Positions 1 through 11,013 of a stretch of DNA of 64,000 nt are shown here, piece after piece. Positions within the stretch are counted from its first letter, which is position 1; every line of letters starts with the position of its first letter. The translations under genes and the position numbers were made by a program. The stretch is from Chromobacterium paludis. GTDB taxonomy: Bacteria > Pseudomonadota > Gammaproteobacteria > Burkholderiales > Chromobacteriaceae. A model generated the notes under the pieces. The model did no database searches. It saw only the letters and a program-made list of their open reading frames with translations, and was not told the DNA's origin. The DNA is taken from assembly GCF_008275125.1 (NCBI RefSeq), contig NZ_CP043473.1:3720001-3784000 (forward strand). The letters are read 5' to 3'.

Positions 1-743
1 TCGCCGGCCGGGAATACGTCCACGATACGGTCTATGGTCTTGGCCGCGCTGCTGGTGTGCAGGGTGCCGAACACCAGGTGGCCGGTCTCGGCCGCGGTCA
101 GCGCCAACCGTATCGTTTCCAGATCGCGCAATTCGCCCACCAGGATCACGTCCGGGTCCTCGCGCAGCGCGCTTTTCAGCGCGTTGGCGAAGCTGTGCGT
201 CTGCAGGCCCAGTTCGCGCTGGTTGATCAGGCTCTTCTTGCTCTCGTGGACGAACTCGATTGGGTCCTCCACGGTAAGAATGTGCGAAAAAGAGTTCTCG
301 TTGACATAGTCTATCATCGCCGCCAGCGTGGTGGACTTGCCGGAGCCGGTGGGGCCGGTGACCAGCACCAGGCCGCGCGGGAAGTTGGCGATGTCCTGGA
401 AAATCTTGGGCGCGGACAGCTGCTCCAGCGTCAGCACCTTGCTTGGAATCACCCGAAACACCGCCGCCATGCCGCGGTTTTGCACGAAGGCGTTGACGCG
501 GAAACGGGCGATGCCGGGCAGCTCGAACGAGAAGTCGCACTCGTAGCTGTCCTCGAAGATCTTGCGCTGGTAGTCGTTCATGATGTCGTACACCATGTCG
601 TGCACGTCATGATGGTCCATCGGCGGCAGATTGATGCGGCGGATGTCGCCGTTGACGCGGATCATCGGCGGCAGGCCGGCCGACAGGTGCAGGTCGGAGG
701 CCTTGTTCTTGACGGTGAATGCCAGCAGCTCGGAGATTTCCAT
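1..743 (-). CDS. pilT: Type IV pilus retraction ATPase PilT, C-terminus outside window
   Basis: Twitching-motility ATPase that powers pilus retraction at the inner-membrane base. The protein starts MEISELLAFTVKNKASDLHL, the typical PilT N-terminus, and contains the Walker A motif GPTGSGKST followed by the Asp-box region LTVEDPIEFVH. The gene reads leftward and is open at base 1, so the C-terminal half is missing only because the window ends. It is divergent from yggS, an arrangement common in betaproteobacteria. The start is the ATG at 741-743. PilU is the main alternative, but the N-terminus fits PilT better. Confidence 0.95.
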   Translation of the reverse strand, partial: MEISELLAFTVKNKASDLHLSAGLPPMIRVNGDIRRINLPPMDHHDVHDMVYDIMNDYQRKIFEDSYECDFSFELPGIARFRVNAFVQNRGMAAVFRVIPSKVLTLEQLSAPKIFQDIANFPRGLVLVTGPTGSGKSTTLAAMIDYVNENSFSHILTVEDPIEFVHESKKSLINQRELGLQTHSFANALKSALREDPDVILVGELRDLETIRLALTAAETGHLVFGTLHTSSAAKTIDRIVDVFPAG

Positions 744-992
744 GTCTTGACCCGTTGCGTGATTGCGGGGGCGCGCTTCGCGGCGCGGCGAATGCGTGCA
801 TTCTCAAGCGTAGCGGGGCGACGGCGCAACACATTCGCGCTTGGCGCCGGCCGACTGTGCCCGAAACGCACCCGCCGGCGGCCCGGCGTCTGCCTGCGCG
901 TGGCGGGGGCTTGATTGTGGTCCTCCGCCGCTTTCCCTACAATCGCCGTGACGACCGGCCGCGGCCGGCATACGCTCATGGACCCTCATTAC

Positions 993-1688
993 ATGACAGA
1001 TTCCCTATCTACCCGCCTGCAACAGGTGCGGGGCCGGCTGCAAGCCGCCTGCGCCGCGGCCGGGCGCCCGGCCGAGGCGGTGACGCTGCTGGCCGTCAGC
1101 AAGACCTTTCCCGCCACCGATGTGCAAGAGGCGCATGCCTGCGGTCAGCGCGCCTTCGGCGAGAACTATGTGCAGGAATTGCAGCAGAAAAGCGAGGCCC
1201 TGGCCGGCCTAGCGATAGAATGGCACTTCATCGGCCCCTTGCAGTCGAACAAAACCCGCATCGTCGCCGAACGCGCGCACTGGGCGCATTCGATAGATCG
1301 GCTGAAGATAGCCGAGCGGCTGTCGGCGCAGCGGCCGGACGAACTGCCGCCGCTGAACGTGTGCGTGCAGGTCAATGTGTCCGGCGAGGACAGCAAGAGC
1401 GGCTGCGCGCCGGAGGAGGCGTTGGCGTTGGCGCGCGCGGTGGCGGCGCTGCCCAGGCTCAGGCTGCGCGGCCTGATGTGCATCCCGGAACCGACCGAGG
1501 ACGCGGCGCGGCTGGCGGCGCAGTTCGTCGAGTTGCGCCGCTTGAAGGAACAGCTGGCGGCCGAGGGCCTGGCCCTGGACACGCTGTCCATGGGCATGTC
1601 GGCCGATCTGGAGCTGGCGGTGGCCGAGGGCGCCACCGTGGTGCGCGTGGGCTCGGCCATTTTCGGCCAGCGCAGCTACCCACTTTAA
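993..1688 (+). CDS. yggS: YggS family PLP homeostasis protein
   Basis: PLP-binding protein of the YggS/PROSC family, which buffers pyridoxal phosphate and affects amino-acid and vitamin B6 balance; it is not known to be an enzyme. The motif LLAVSKTF carries the PLP lysine, and the family signatures GENYVQE, WHFIGPLQSNK and SMGMSADLE are present. Starting at 993 (MTDSLSTRLQQV) gives 231 aa, the usual length; the in-frame ATG at 978 is the alternative, and neither has a strong ribosome site. proC follows after 53 bp on the same strand, and yggS-proC-yggT is a common gene order. Confidence 0.93.
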   Translation: MTDSLSTRLQQVRGRLQAACAAAGRPAEAVTLLAVSKTFPATDVQEAHACGQRAFGENYVQELQQKSEALAGLAIEWHFIGPLQSNKTRIVAERAHWAHSIDRLKIAERLSAQRPDELPPLNVCVQVNVSGEDSKSGCAPEEALALARAVAALPRLRLRGLMCIPEPTEDAARLAAQFVELRRLKEQLAAEGLALDTLSMGMSADLELAVAEGATVVRVGSAIFGQRSYPL

Positions 1689-1741
1689 AATACCGCGCGT
1701 CGGCAATGCGCCGGCGGGCAAGCAGACCGGGAGAGAACCGC

Positions 1742-2545
1742 ATGCGGATCACCTTCATCGGCGGCGGCAATATGGCCGGCGCCATCATAGGCGGGCTGGC
1801 CCGCCAGGGCGGCCACCAGATCCACGTGGTGGAGCATCAGCAGGACAAGCTGGACCAATTGGCGGCCAGCTTCGGCTGCAGCGGCGGCCAAGCGTTGCCG
1901 GAGCGTTTTTCGGCCGAGGACGTGGTGGTGCTGGCGGTGAAGCCGCAGCAGCTGCGCGAACTGTGCCTGGCGCTGGCGCCGCGGCTGAACGGCGCCCTGC
2001 TGGTGTCCATCGCCGCCGGCATCCGCCTGGACGCGCTGCGGCGCTGGCTGGCTTCGGACCGCATCGTGAGGGTGATGCCGAACACCCCGGCCATGGTGGG
2101 CAAGGGCGTGTCCGGCCTGTACGCCGACGCGGCGGTGTCCGCGGCTGACCGCGAGGCGGCTGAAACCGTGATGCGCGCCGCCGGCCTGACCGTCTGGCTG
2201 CAGGATGAGGTCGGCATCGACGACATCACCTGCGTCTCCGGCAGCGGCCCGGCTTATGTGTTTTACTTCATCGAGAGCATGATAGAAGCCGGCGTGAAGG
2301 CCGGTTTCAGCGAAGCCCAGGCGCGCGAGCTGGTGCTGGCGACTTTCGACGGCGCGGTGGAGCTGGCGCGGCAAAGCCCGCTGCCGGTGGCCACGCTGCG
2401 CCAGAACGTGATGTCCAAGGGCGGCACCACCGAGCGCGCCATCGCCCGCTTCGAAGCCGATGGCGTCAAGGCCGCCATCATCGCCGGCGCCATGGACTGC
2501 CGCGAGCGTTCCATCGAGATGGGCCAACAACTGAGCCAGGAGTAA
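1742..2545 (+). CDS. proC: Pyrroline-5-carboxylate reductase
   Basis: Last step of proline synthesis: NAD(P)H reduction of pyrroline-5-carboxylate in the cytoplasm. The N-terminal Rossmann motif is FIGGGNMAGAIIGGL. The C-terminal signature SGSGPAYVFYFIE and the stretch KGGTTERAI are typical of ProC. The length of 267 aa is normal. GGGAGAG lies just upstream of the ATG at 1742. It is the middle gene of yggS-proC-yggT. Confidence 0.97.
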   Translation: MRITFIGGGNMAGAIIGGLARQGGHQIHVVEHQQDKLDQLAASFGCSGGQALPERFSAEDVVVLAVKPQQLRELCLALAPRLNGALLVSIAAGIRLDALRRWLASDRIVRVMPNTPAMVGKGVSGLYADAAVSAADREAAETVMRAAGLTVWLQDEVGIDDITCVSGSGPAYVFYFIESMIEAGVKAGFSEAQARELVLATFDGAVELARQSPLPVATLRQNVMSKGGTTERAIARFEADGVKAAIIAGAMDCRERSIEMGQQLSQE

Positions 2546-2554
2546 ATCGCGATC

Positions 2555-3139
2555 ATGTTTGTCGATACCTTGCAGTTCCTGATCAAAACCCTGTCCGGCT
2601 TGTTCGTGCTGGTGCTGCTGCTGCGCTTCTACCTGCAGGTGGCGCACGCGCCGTTCAAGCACCCTTTGTGCCAGTTTGTCATGGCCGCCACTAACTTCGT
2701 GGTGCTGCCGGCGCGCAAGCTGATACCGGCCGTGCGCAGCTACGATACGGCGACCATGCTCTTGGCCTGGCTGGTGAGCCTGCTGGCCAATATTCTGATG
2801 CTGCTGCTGGGCTCGCTGCCGGAGGTGTTCGCCTTTCCGCAGGTATGGGTGGCGCTGGCGCTATTGTCCTTGCTGGAAGTGTTCAAGCAGTCGCTGACCC
2901 TGCTGATGGGTGCGGTGATCGTGCAGGCGGTGATGAGCTGGGTCAATCCCTACAACCCGATCGCGCCGGTGCTGGACAGCTTGACCCGGCCCTTCCTGCG
3001 GCCGTTCCGCCGTTTCGTGGTCGGCGGGGTGGACCTGTCGCCGCTGGTGCTGCTGCTGATCATCCAGGTGATCATGATGCTGCCGGTTCGCTGGCTGGAA
3101 GCCGGTTTCTTGACCCAACTCAAGGTGGTGATCCAGTAA
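2555..3139 (+). CDS. yggT: YggT family integral membrane protein
   Basis: Small inner-membrane protein of the YggT family (194 aa), whose members have been linked to osmotic tolerance and cell division but lack a defined activity. Two YggT-like halves are visible: residues about 1-100 (LLRFYLQV...) and about 105-194 (MSWVNPYNPIAPVLDSLTRP, then FRRFVVGGVDLSPLVLLL). Each half holds two hydrophobic segments. It starts 9 bp after proC stops, so it is probably co-transcribed. Confidence 0.92.
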   Translation: MFVDTLQFLIKTLSGLFVLVLLLRFYLQVAHAPFKHPLCQFVMAATNFVVLPARKLIPAVRSYDTATMLLAWLVSLLANILMLLLGSLPEVFAFPQVWVALALLSLLEVFKQSLTLLMGAVIVQAVMSWVNPYNPIAPVLDSLTRPFLRPFRRFVVGGVDLSPLVLLLIIQVIMMLPVRWLEAGFLTQLKVVIQ

Positions 3140-3216
3140 GGCGGGTTATTTGTCATACTTTTGATGTCCGCCGGTCATTCTGGCCGGCGGCAATGTGAAC
3201 GATAGGGAGAATCCAC

Positions 3217-3522
3217 ATGAAGAAGACCCTGCTCGCCGCCCTGCTGCTGAGCGCCGTCGCCGCGCCGGCCATGGCCAATATGCAGATGGCCCAGAAATAC
3301 GGCTGTACCGCCTGCCACGCCGTGGACAAGAAGATCGTCGGCCCGGCCTACAAGGACGTGGCGAAGAAGTACGCCGGCGACAAGGGCGCCGAGGCCAAGC
3401 TGATCGCCAAGGTGAAAAACGGCGGTTCCGGTGTCTGGGGCCCGATCCCGATGACCCCGCACCCGAATATTCCGGACGCCGACCTGAAGGCGCTGGTGAA
3501 GTGGGTATTGAGCCAGAAATAA
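3217..3522 (+). CDS. Class I c-type cytochrome (c551/c5-like), periplasmic
   Basis: Small soluble electron carrier. Residues 1-20 form a signal peptide ending AMA. The haem-binding motif is C30-T-A-C33-H34, and Met79 in GPIPMTPHP is the likely sixth iron ligand. At 101 aa it has the length of a cytochrome c551-type protein. The start has a good ribosome site (AGGGAG before the ATG). Two hairpins follow the stop, so it is probably a single-gene unit. The electron partner cannot be told from the sequence. Confidence 0.93.
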   Translation: MKKTLLAALLLSAVAAPAMANMQMAQKYGCTACHAVDKKIVGPAYKDVAKKYAGDKGAEAKLIAKVKNGGSGVWGPIPMTPHPNIPDADLKALVKWVLSQK

Positions 3523-3544
3523 ACAGCCGTGGCGGCTGTGCTGA

Positions 3545-3596
3545 GGCGGAAGCGCAACGTTTCCGCCTGCTGAAAAAGGCGGCCTTGGCCGCCTTT
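3545..3596 (+). terminator. Double hairpin after the cytochrome c gene
   Basis: Two consecutive inverted repeats: AGGCGGAA...TTCCGCCT around 3544-3567, then a perfect 10-bp stem AAAGGCGGCC / GGCCGCCTTT (3575-3596) with a TT loop. The arm itself ends in TTT; there is no long T-run. It probably ends the cytochrome transcript. Confidence 0.65.
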
Positions 3597-3663
3597 GAAC
3601 TTGTAGGGTAATGGCTTTGTCGAAAACGGCGAGTCTATTGATGTTTTATGAATTCGGGCGGAC

Positions 3664-3692
3664 TTGTTATCAATGCCGGAGCGGACTATAAA
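3664..3692 (+). promoter_or_regulatory. Sigma-70 promoter for dksA
   Basis: TTGTTA at 3664-3669, a 17-bp spacer and TATAAA at 3687-3692. This lies 115 bp upstream of the dksA start and is the best promoter match in the 285-bp gap between the cytochrome gene and dksA. Confidence 0.55.
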
Positions 3693-3807
3693 AAATGTTA
3701 GCAGTTGCGAGTGATTATTTGGAAATAAGCTCAAGACAGTTGCGCAAATATTGGCCCACCGGTAATCTTCTCCGCCTGTTGCCAACTCTATGCTGGAAGC
3801 ACCAAAC

Positions 3808-4218
3808 ATGGCCAAGCTGACCGAACAGGATATCCTCAACTGGGAAGGCGATGATTATATGAACGCCGACCACCTTGAGTTTTTCAAGGACCGGTTGTTG
3901 CAGATGCAGCAGGAGTTGCTGGTCAACGCCAACGCGACCGCCAACCATCTGCAAGAACAGGAAGCCACGCCCGATCCGGCTGATCGCGCGACGCTGGAAG
4001 AAGAGTACGCGCTGGAGCTGCGCACCCGCGACCGCGAGCGCAAGCTGCTGCAAAAGATCCAGGCTTCCATCCGCCAGATCGAAGACGGCTCCTACGGCTT
4101 CTGCGAAGACACCGGCGAACCCATCGGCCTGAAGCGCCTGATGGCTCGCCCCACCGCCACGCTGTCGGTGGAGGCGCAGGAACGCCGCGAGCGCATGAAG
4201 CGCCAGTACGCGGACTGA
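3808..4218 (+). CDS. dksA: RNA polymerase-binding transcription factor DksA
   Basis: Secondary-channel RNA polymerase regulator that works with ppGpp in the stringent response. The coiled-coil tip motif D56-P-A-D59-R-A is intact. The C-terminal globular part follows (YGFCEDTGEPIG, then ARPTATLSVEAQ). Only one of the four zinc-ligand cysteines of the E. coli protein is present (C99), which is the usual state in beta- and alphaproteobacterial DksA. The start at 3808 is chosen because GGAAG sits 8 bases upstream; an in-frame ATG at 3790 lacks this. Length is 136 aa. Confidence 0.95.
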   Translation: MAKLTEQDILNWEGDDYMNADHLEFFKDRLLQMQQELLVNANATANHLQEQEATPDPADRATLEEEYALELRTRDRERKLLQKIQASIRQIEDGSYGFCEDTGEPIGLKRLMARPTATLSVEAQERRERMKRQYAD

Positions 4219-4238
4219 TCTCCCAACCGTTTTCCATC

Positions 4239-4270
4239 AAGCGCCGCCGCCCTCGGGCCGCGGCGCTTTA
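4239..4270 (+). terminator. Terminator after dksA
   Basis: Perfect 9-bp inverted repeat AAGCGCCGC (4239-4247) / GCGGCGCTT (4260-4268), 20 bp after the dksA stop, with a short T-run inside the arm. Confidence 0.6.
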
Positions 4271-4361
4271 GCATTCCCTGCGCCGGCGGGTTGTCTAGCG
4301 CGGACAAATCCGGTTATCTTGCTGCTATGCAGAAAACGAAATAGCCACAAGGGACAACCGC

Positions 4362-5423
4362 ATGCAACGCCAGACCGACGACGTCAGAATCCGCGAGATC
4401 AAGGAACTGCTTCCGCCTATCGCCCACCTGTATGAGCTGCCGATCAGCGAATCGGCCTCCGAGCTGATCTACAACACGCGTCGCGAAATCTCGGCCCTGT
4501 TGCGCGGCGAGGACGACCGCCTGCTGGTGGTGATCGGCCCCTGTTCCATCCACGACGTCGACGCCGCCGTGGAATACGCGCAGAAGCTGGCGCCGCTGCG
4601 CCAGGCGCTGGCGGACGAACTGGTGGTGGTGATGCGCGTCTATTTCGAGAAGCCGCGCACCACGGTGGGCTGGAAGGGCCTGATCAACGACCCGCACCTG
4701 AACGAGTCCTACGACATCAACGCCGGCCTGCGCATCGCGCGCCGCCTGCTGCTGACGCTGAACAATCTGGGCATGCCGGCCGCCACCGAATTCCTCGACA
4801 TGATCACGCCGCAGTATTTCGCCGACCTGATCAGCTGGGGCGCCATCGGCGCGCGCACCACGGAAAGCCAGGTGCACCGCGAGCTGGCTTCCGGCCTGTC
4901 TTGCCCGGTGGGCTTCAAGAACGGCACTGACGGCAACCTGAAGATCGCCGTCGACGCCATTCGCTCGTCCAGCGTGCCGCACCATTTCCTGTCGGTGACC
5001 AAGACCGGCCACTCGGCCATCGTCTCCACCGGCGGCAACCCGGACTGCCACGTGATTCTGCGCGGCGGCAAGGAACCCAACTATTCGGCTGAGCACGTGC
5101 GCGCCGCCGCCGCCGAGCTGATCGCCGTCGGCCTGCCGCACAAGCTGATGGTGGATTTCAGCCACGCCAACAGCCGCAAGGACTATCGCCGCCAGATGGA
5201 GGTCAGCGCCGACGTGGCCGGCCAGATCGCCGGCGGTGACCAGAACATCTTCGGCGTGATGGTGGAGAGCCACCTGGTGGAAGGCCGCCAGGACCAGAAG
5301 CCGGGCTGCGAGCTGAAATACGGCCAGAGCATCACTGATGCCTGCCTGGGCTGGGACGATACCGAAAAACTGCTGCGTGAACTGGCCGATGCGGTCAAGG
5401 CGCGCCGGGCGCGCGCCGAATAA
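4362..5423 (+). CDS. aroG: 3-deoxy-7-phosphoheptulonate synthase (DAHP synthase, class I AroG type)
   Basis: First committed step of the shikimate pathway: PEP plus erythrose-4-phosphate to DAHP. At 353 aa it has the length of the AroG/AroF/AroH type. Signatures are VVIGPCSIHDVDAA, MRVYFEKPRTTVGWKG, GARTTESQVHRELASG, FLSVTKTGHSAIVSTGGN and the metal-binding region VDFSHANSRKDYRRQ. Which aromatic amino acid inhibits it cannot be told safely from the sequence. It is a single-gene unit bounded by terminators. Confidence 0.95.
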   Translation: MQRQTDDVRIREIKELLPPIAHLYELPISESASELIYNTRREISALLRGEDDRLLVVIGPCSIHDVDAAVEYAQKLAPLRQALADELVVVMRVYFEKPRTTVGWKGLINDPHLNESYDINAGLRIARRLLLTLNNLGMPAATEFLDMITPQYFADLISWGAIGARTTESQVHRELASGLSCPVGFKNGTDGNLKIAVDAIRSSSVPHHFLSVTKTGHSAIVSTGGNPDCHVILRGGKEPNYSAEHVRAAAAELIAVGLPHKLMVDFSHANSRKDYRRQMEVSADVAGQIAGGDQNIFGVMVESHLVEGRQDQKPGCELKYGQSITDACLGWDDTEKLLRELADAVKARRARAE

Positions 5424-5444
5424 GCCGGCGTCGTGGTAAAACAG

Positions 5445-5470
5445 CAATGCCCCGCTTAGACGGGGCATTG
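5445..5470 (+). terminator. Terminator after aroG
   Basis: Perfect 10-bp stem CAATGCCCCG / CGGGGCATTG with loop CTTAGA, 21 bp after the aroG stop. It may also serve the convergent esterase gene. Confidence 0.75.
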
Positions 5471-5497
5471 TCGTTTCCGCGCGGTCCGATGGCCGCC

Positions 5498-6490
5498 TTA
5501 GCGGGAGACCAGATGGTCGGCCATGCGCTTGATCGCCCGCATCTGTACCCCGCTCTTCCAGGCATAAGCCGGACCGGTGTAGCCGAACCAGTCCCAGCAG
5601 CCTTGCGGATTGGCGGCGGAGGTCGTGGTTTGCGGATAGAGCACCAGGATGTGGTTGCTGTCGGCCCAGTTGTTGTAGCCGGCGTGGGCGTAGAAGGCGT
5701 CGCCCACCTTGGCGGCGTATTGCTGGCAGCCGTGCAGCGCGATGTGCACGCGGCAGGCCTCGCCCTCGGCGCAGGCGCGCGGTACGTAGACGTAGCCCAC
5801 CTCGGCCATGCTGCTGCCCGCCGGCGCGTAGCGGCTTTGGCTGAAGGGAACGATGCTGCCGGTGAGCGTCTGGGATTTGGGCCGCAGCGGACCGTAGATC
5901 TGTTGCAGAATCACGCCGGCCTGATCGTAGCCCTTGCCTTGTGACTCGCAATGATTGATGTAGGGCGTGTGGGTGGCGGCGCAATCGTTGCCGTAAGCCG
6001 GGGTGATTTGGGCGTGGCCGGCCGGCAGGCTGCGCTCATAGGCGATTTGCGCGTTCGGCACGCCCGCCTGGCGGAACCACTCCGCCGCCGCGTCCACCAC
6101 CTGGGTTTTCACCGTATTGTCCTCGCTGCCGCTGAACAGATAGATGCGGCGGCTGGCCAGCTTGTCCAGCGGGTCGATATGGCCGGCTCGGGCGAACTGG
6201 CGCGCGGTGGCCAGCAAGGGGCCGACCGCGGGCGGCTGGCCGATGTTCATGCAGGGGCCGGCGCCGGCCAGGGTGCCTCTGGCGCAGTAGTACGGACCGC
6301 CTGCCACCACGCCGGCGCCCACGACAGACGCCGAATAGGCCACCTGATACTGCGCCGCCATGAAGGCGCCGGAGGACAGGCCCGATACCGATGATTGCGC
6401 GGGATCGCCGCGAAAGGCCGGCAACGGCTCAGCGGCGAGCGCCGGCAAGGCCAGCAGGGCGATGAGGCCGAACAAGGCTGGGATTTTCAT
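5498..6490 (-). CDS. Secreted PHB depolymerase-family esterase
   Basis: Probable extracellular or periplasmic polyhydroxybutyrate depolymerase or related esterase (330 aa). A signal peptide covers residues 1-20 (cut after ALAA). The lipase box is G37-L-S39-S-G41, and D124 (FSGSEDNTV) and H159 (PAGHAQITP) are likely the other catalytic residues. HGCQQY at about 253-258 resembles the oxyanion region of this family. The start at 6490 has the ribosome site GAGGAG; longer in-frame starts do not. The substrate is inferred from the family only; a short-chain esterase is possible. Confidence 0.85.
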   Translation of the reverse strand: MKIPALFGLIALLALPALAAEPLPAFRGDPAQSSVSGLSSGAFMAAQYQVAYSASVVGAGVVAGGPYYCARGTLAGAGPCMNIGQPPAVGPLLATARQFARAGHIDPLDKLASRRIYLFSGSEDNTVKTQVVDAAAEWFRQAGVPNAQIAYERSLPAGHAQITPAYGNDCAATHTPYINHCESQGKGYDQAGVILQQIYGPLRPKSQTLTGSIVPFSQSRYAPAGSSMAEVGYVYVPRACAEGEACRVHIALHGCQQYAAKVGDAFYAHAGYNNWADSNHILVLYPQTTTSAANPQGCWDWFGYTGPAYAWKSGVQMRAIKRMADHLVSR

Positions 6491-6731
6491 CTGCAACTCC
6501 TCGATAGAAAGCCGGCGGCGCCGGCGTGAAGGGGAAATCGCGAAAGCTGTTCCAATAGAACGGTTCAAGATGAAAATGGCAAACGGATAGACAAATAGCA
6601 ATGGCAATAGGCCGTTCTGCCGGGGGCCGCCGCGCAGAGCGGGTTTGGAGGAGGAATGCAGAACCGCGCTTGCGCGCGGTTTGCGTGTCCAAACCCGCCC
6701 GCGGCGCCCAGGCGCGGGAGCCTGCGCGGGT

Positions 6732-7121
6732 TTAGACGGCGGCGGGTTCCGCCAGCACCTCTTTCAAAGCCACCAGCGCGTTGCTGACCGCCGGTCCGCC
6801 GGCGTAGAAGGTCAGCTGCAGAATGGTTTCGTGTATTTGTTGCCGCGTGGCGCCGGCGCGCAGCGCGGCCTCGGCATGCGCCACCAGCTGCACCTGGGCG
6901 AAGCCCTGGGTGGCGCAGGCCGCCACCAGGATGAGTTCGCGCGTGGCCAGGTCCAGGCCGGGCCGGCTCAGGATGTGGCCGGTGGCCCAGGCGATGGTCA
7001 TGTCGGCGAAATCCGGGCTGATGTCCGCCACGGCAGCCACCCGTTCTCCTCCGGTGTGGCCGCCGTGCAAGCGTTCTATCAGTTCCAGGCCTTTTTGATA
7101 CTGCGCGTCTTGGCGAATCAT
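6732..7121 (-). CDS. Carboxymuconolactone decarboxylase (AhpD-like) family protein
   Basis: Small alpha-helical protein of 129 aa with the CMD fold. The stretch LATRELILVAACATQG and the downstream helix AGATRQQIHETILQL are typical of the family. The CxxC pair of redox-active AhpD enzymes is not present, so it is closer to decarboxylase-type or uncharacterised members. The start at 7121 follows AAGGAA with good spacing. No catabolic genes sit beside it, so the substrate is unknown. Confidence 0.85.
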   Translation of the reverse strand: MIRQDAQYQKGLELIERLHGGHTGGERVAAVADISPDFADMTIAWATGHILSRPGLDLATRELILVAACATQGFAQVQLVAHAEAALRAGATRQQIHETILQLTFYAGGPAVSNALVALKEVLAEPAAV

Positions 7122-7338
7122 GGTTGAGTTCCTTGTCGATTGGCTGATGCCCATGCATCTGGCATGCAGTGTCGCCCAGGATCGTCCCGAGATTAAGCCG
7201 GCGGCGCGACCATCACTTCAAACCCAGAGTTTTCAATACGCCGCGGCGATGCGCTCTCCTGCGCGATTCTTCCGTAATCCAGTCAAGCGCCTGAGCCGAG
7301 GCGCGCCGCCGCCGGCATGGCCTGGCTCAGGGGCGCGG

Positions 7339-8607
7339 TTAGCGGCTCTTCGTGGACGGCGCGGTGTCGCCGCCTATCAGCTTGGCGATGGAACCGGCCA
7401 GCGCGGCGTTGGGCAGCGCGAAAAACAGGCCGCCGCGGCCGTTCTGGGCGCTGGCGCAATTGCCGGCCAGCGCGCCCTCCTGGTTCATGTCGCCGAAGAT
7501 CGCGTAAGCCGTGCCGCCGCTGGTGCTGACGCCTATTTTGGCGTGGTTGTAGTTCTTGCCCAGGCCGCCCTTCAGCGAGAAAGTTTTGCCGCCCCAGCTG
7601 CCCGATGTGGCGATGGCCACCGGGCCTGGCTTGGGCAGGCTGCTGTCCCAGCAGGCCGGCGCGCCGGCCTTGGTCGTGGTCGGGATGGCGGTAGTCTTGC
7701 TGCTCTCCCACCAGGTGGCGGCGCGCAGCGCGATGCCGCCCAATTCGGCCGAAACCAGCTGCCACGGCGGCACTTGCAGCTTGGAAGGTTTGGCGATCAG
7801 GGTGACGCCGCTGGACAGCTTGCTGACCTGCGGCGCCACGCCGTCGGATTTTTGCCCCAGTTGGCTGACTGCGGCCTGGATGTCGGCCGGGCCGCCGTTC
7901 TTGGCGATCTGCGGGTTGCCCGGATCGGTCACCGCGCTGGCGTTGGCCAAGCCCTGCAGCACGGCCAGCACGTCGGCGTGGCTCAGTTTCAGCGAGAAGA
8001 AGTGCTGGCTGACTTCCACGTCGTTGTCCTGCACGCAGCCCAGGGTGTTGCCGTCGCTGGTGCGCGGGTATTGCGCGCTGCCGGACGCCGGCCAGGACGG
8101 CGTGCTGACCTGCATCACCACGCCGTTGCCTTGGTCGTCCCAAGCCAGCACGCCTTTGGAATGGCCCCACGGCGCGCCGCAGGAATTGCCGGAACAGGAG
8201 GCGATCGACGGGTCATCATAGAACTGGTCGTTCCACACCACATAGTTCAGCTTGCCGTTGTAAATCTCGCCGAAGGTGGCGCCCACCGGGTCGGCCGGGG
8301 TGTCGCCCACGCAGCCGCCGCCCTGGCTCAAGACGGGCTGGCTGCTGCTGGCGTAGACATACTGCTGGCTGTAGCTTTTGCCGCTGCTGTAGCTCTGCGG
8401 GCTGCCGCCGAACTGGCAGCTGTTGACCGGCGCGGCGCTGCCGCAGCCGGGAAAGGACGCGGCGTTGAACTTGAAGGCGAACCACCAGTTGACCGGGTGG
8501 CTGGCGTCCAGCAAGGGCGATGGGGCGGCGTGGGACAGGGGGGCGAGCGCGCTCAGCGTCAGCGCGGCGATCAGGCCGCTGCGGCGCAGGGTGGCGGGAA
8601 CAGGCAT
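7339..8607 (-). CDS. Secreted DNase II-like nuclease
   Basis: Deoxyribonuclease II family protein (phospholipase D superfamily), 422 aa with a signal peptide ending SHA at residue 27. The N-terminal stretch PVNWWFAFK matches the family start, and two HxK motifs carry the active site: H149-S-K151 (PWGHSKGVLAWD) and H355-A-K357 (YNHAKIGV). The many cysteines fit an exported protein. DNase II enzymes cut DNA without metal ions. Its role here could be nutrient DNA use or degradation of extracellular DNA. Activity is inferred from the motifs. It is transcribed alone. Confidence 0.8.
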   Translation of the reverse strand: MPVPATLRRSGLIAALTLSALAPLSHAAPSPLLDASHPVNWWFAFKFNAASFPGCGSAAPVNSCQFGGSPQSYSSGKSYSQQYVYASSSQPVLSQGGGCVGDTPADPVGATFGEIYNGKLNYVVWNDQFYDDPSIASCSGNSCGAPWGHSKGVLAWDDQGNGVVMQVSTPSWPASGSAQYPRTSDGNTLGCVQDNDVEVSQHFFSLKLSHADVLAVLQGLANASAVTDPGNPQIAKNGGPADIQAAVSQLGQKSDGVAPQVSKLSSGVTLIAKPSKLQVPPWQLVSAELGGIALRAATWWESSKTTAIPTTTKAGAPACWDSSLPKPGPVAIATSGSWGGKTFSLKGGLGKNYNHAKIGVSTSGGTAYAIFGDMNQEGALAGNCASAQNGRGGLFFALPNAALAGSIAKLIGGDTAPSTKSR

Positions 8608-8745
8608 GGCATTTCTCCGATATAGGGATTTTTTGACGTGAAGCGGCCGGCATGGGGCCGCGCGTCATGCTGATGGAATACTGTGTATGACGTGTTAAGA
8701 AGGGGCGGCAGGAAACAATTTTTAACGTATTCCTGCCATTTAACG

Positions 8746-8770
8746 AAAAAGCCCCCGCTGGGCGGGGGCT
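8746..8770 (-). terminator. Terminator after fadH
   Basis: Perfect stem AGCCCCCGC / GCGGGGGCT, followed in the leftward direction by five Ts, 21 bp beyond the fadH stop. It separates fadH from the nuclease gene. Confidence 0.85.
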
Positions 8771-8791
8771 AGTGAACGCGGGCGAGAAGGC

Positions 8792-10981
<2,190 letters not shown>

Positions 10982-11013
10982 CTAGCGCCGTCGCCAACAA
11001 AGGAGAATAAAAG

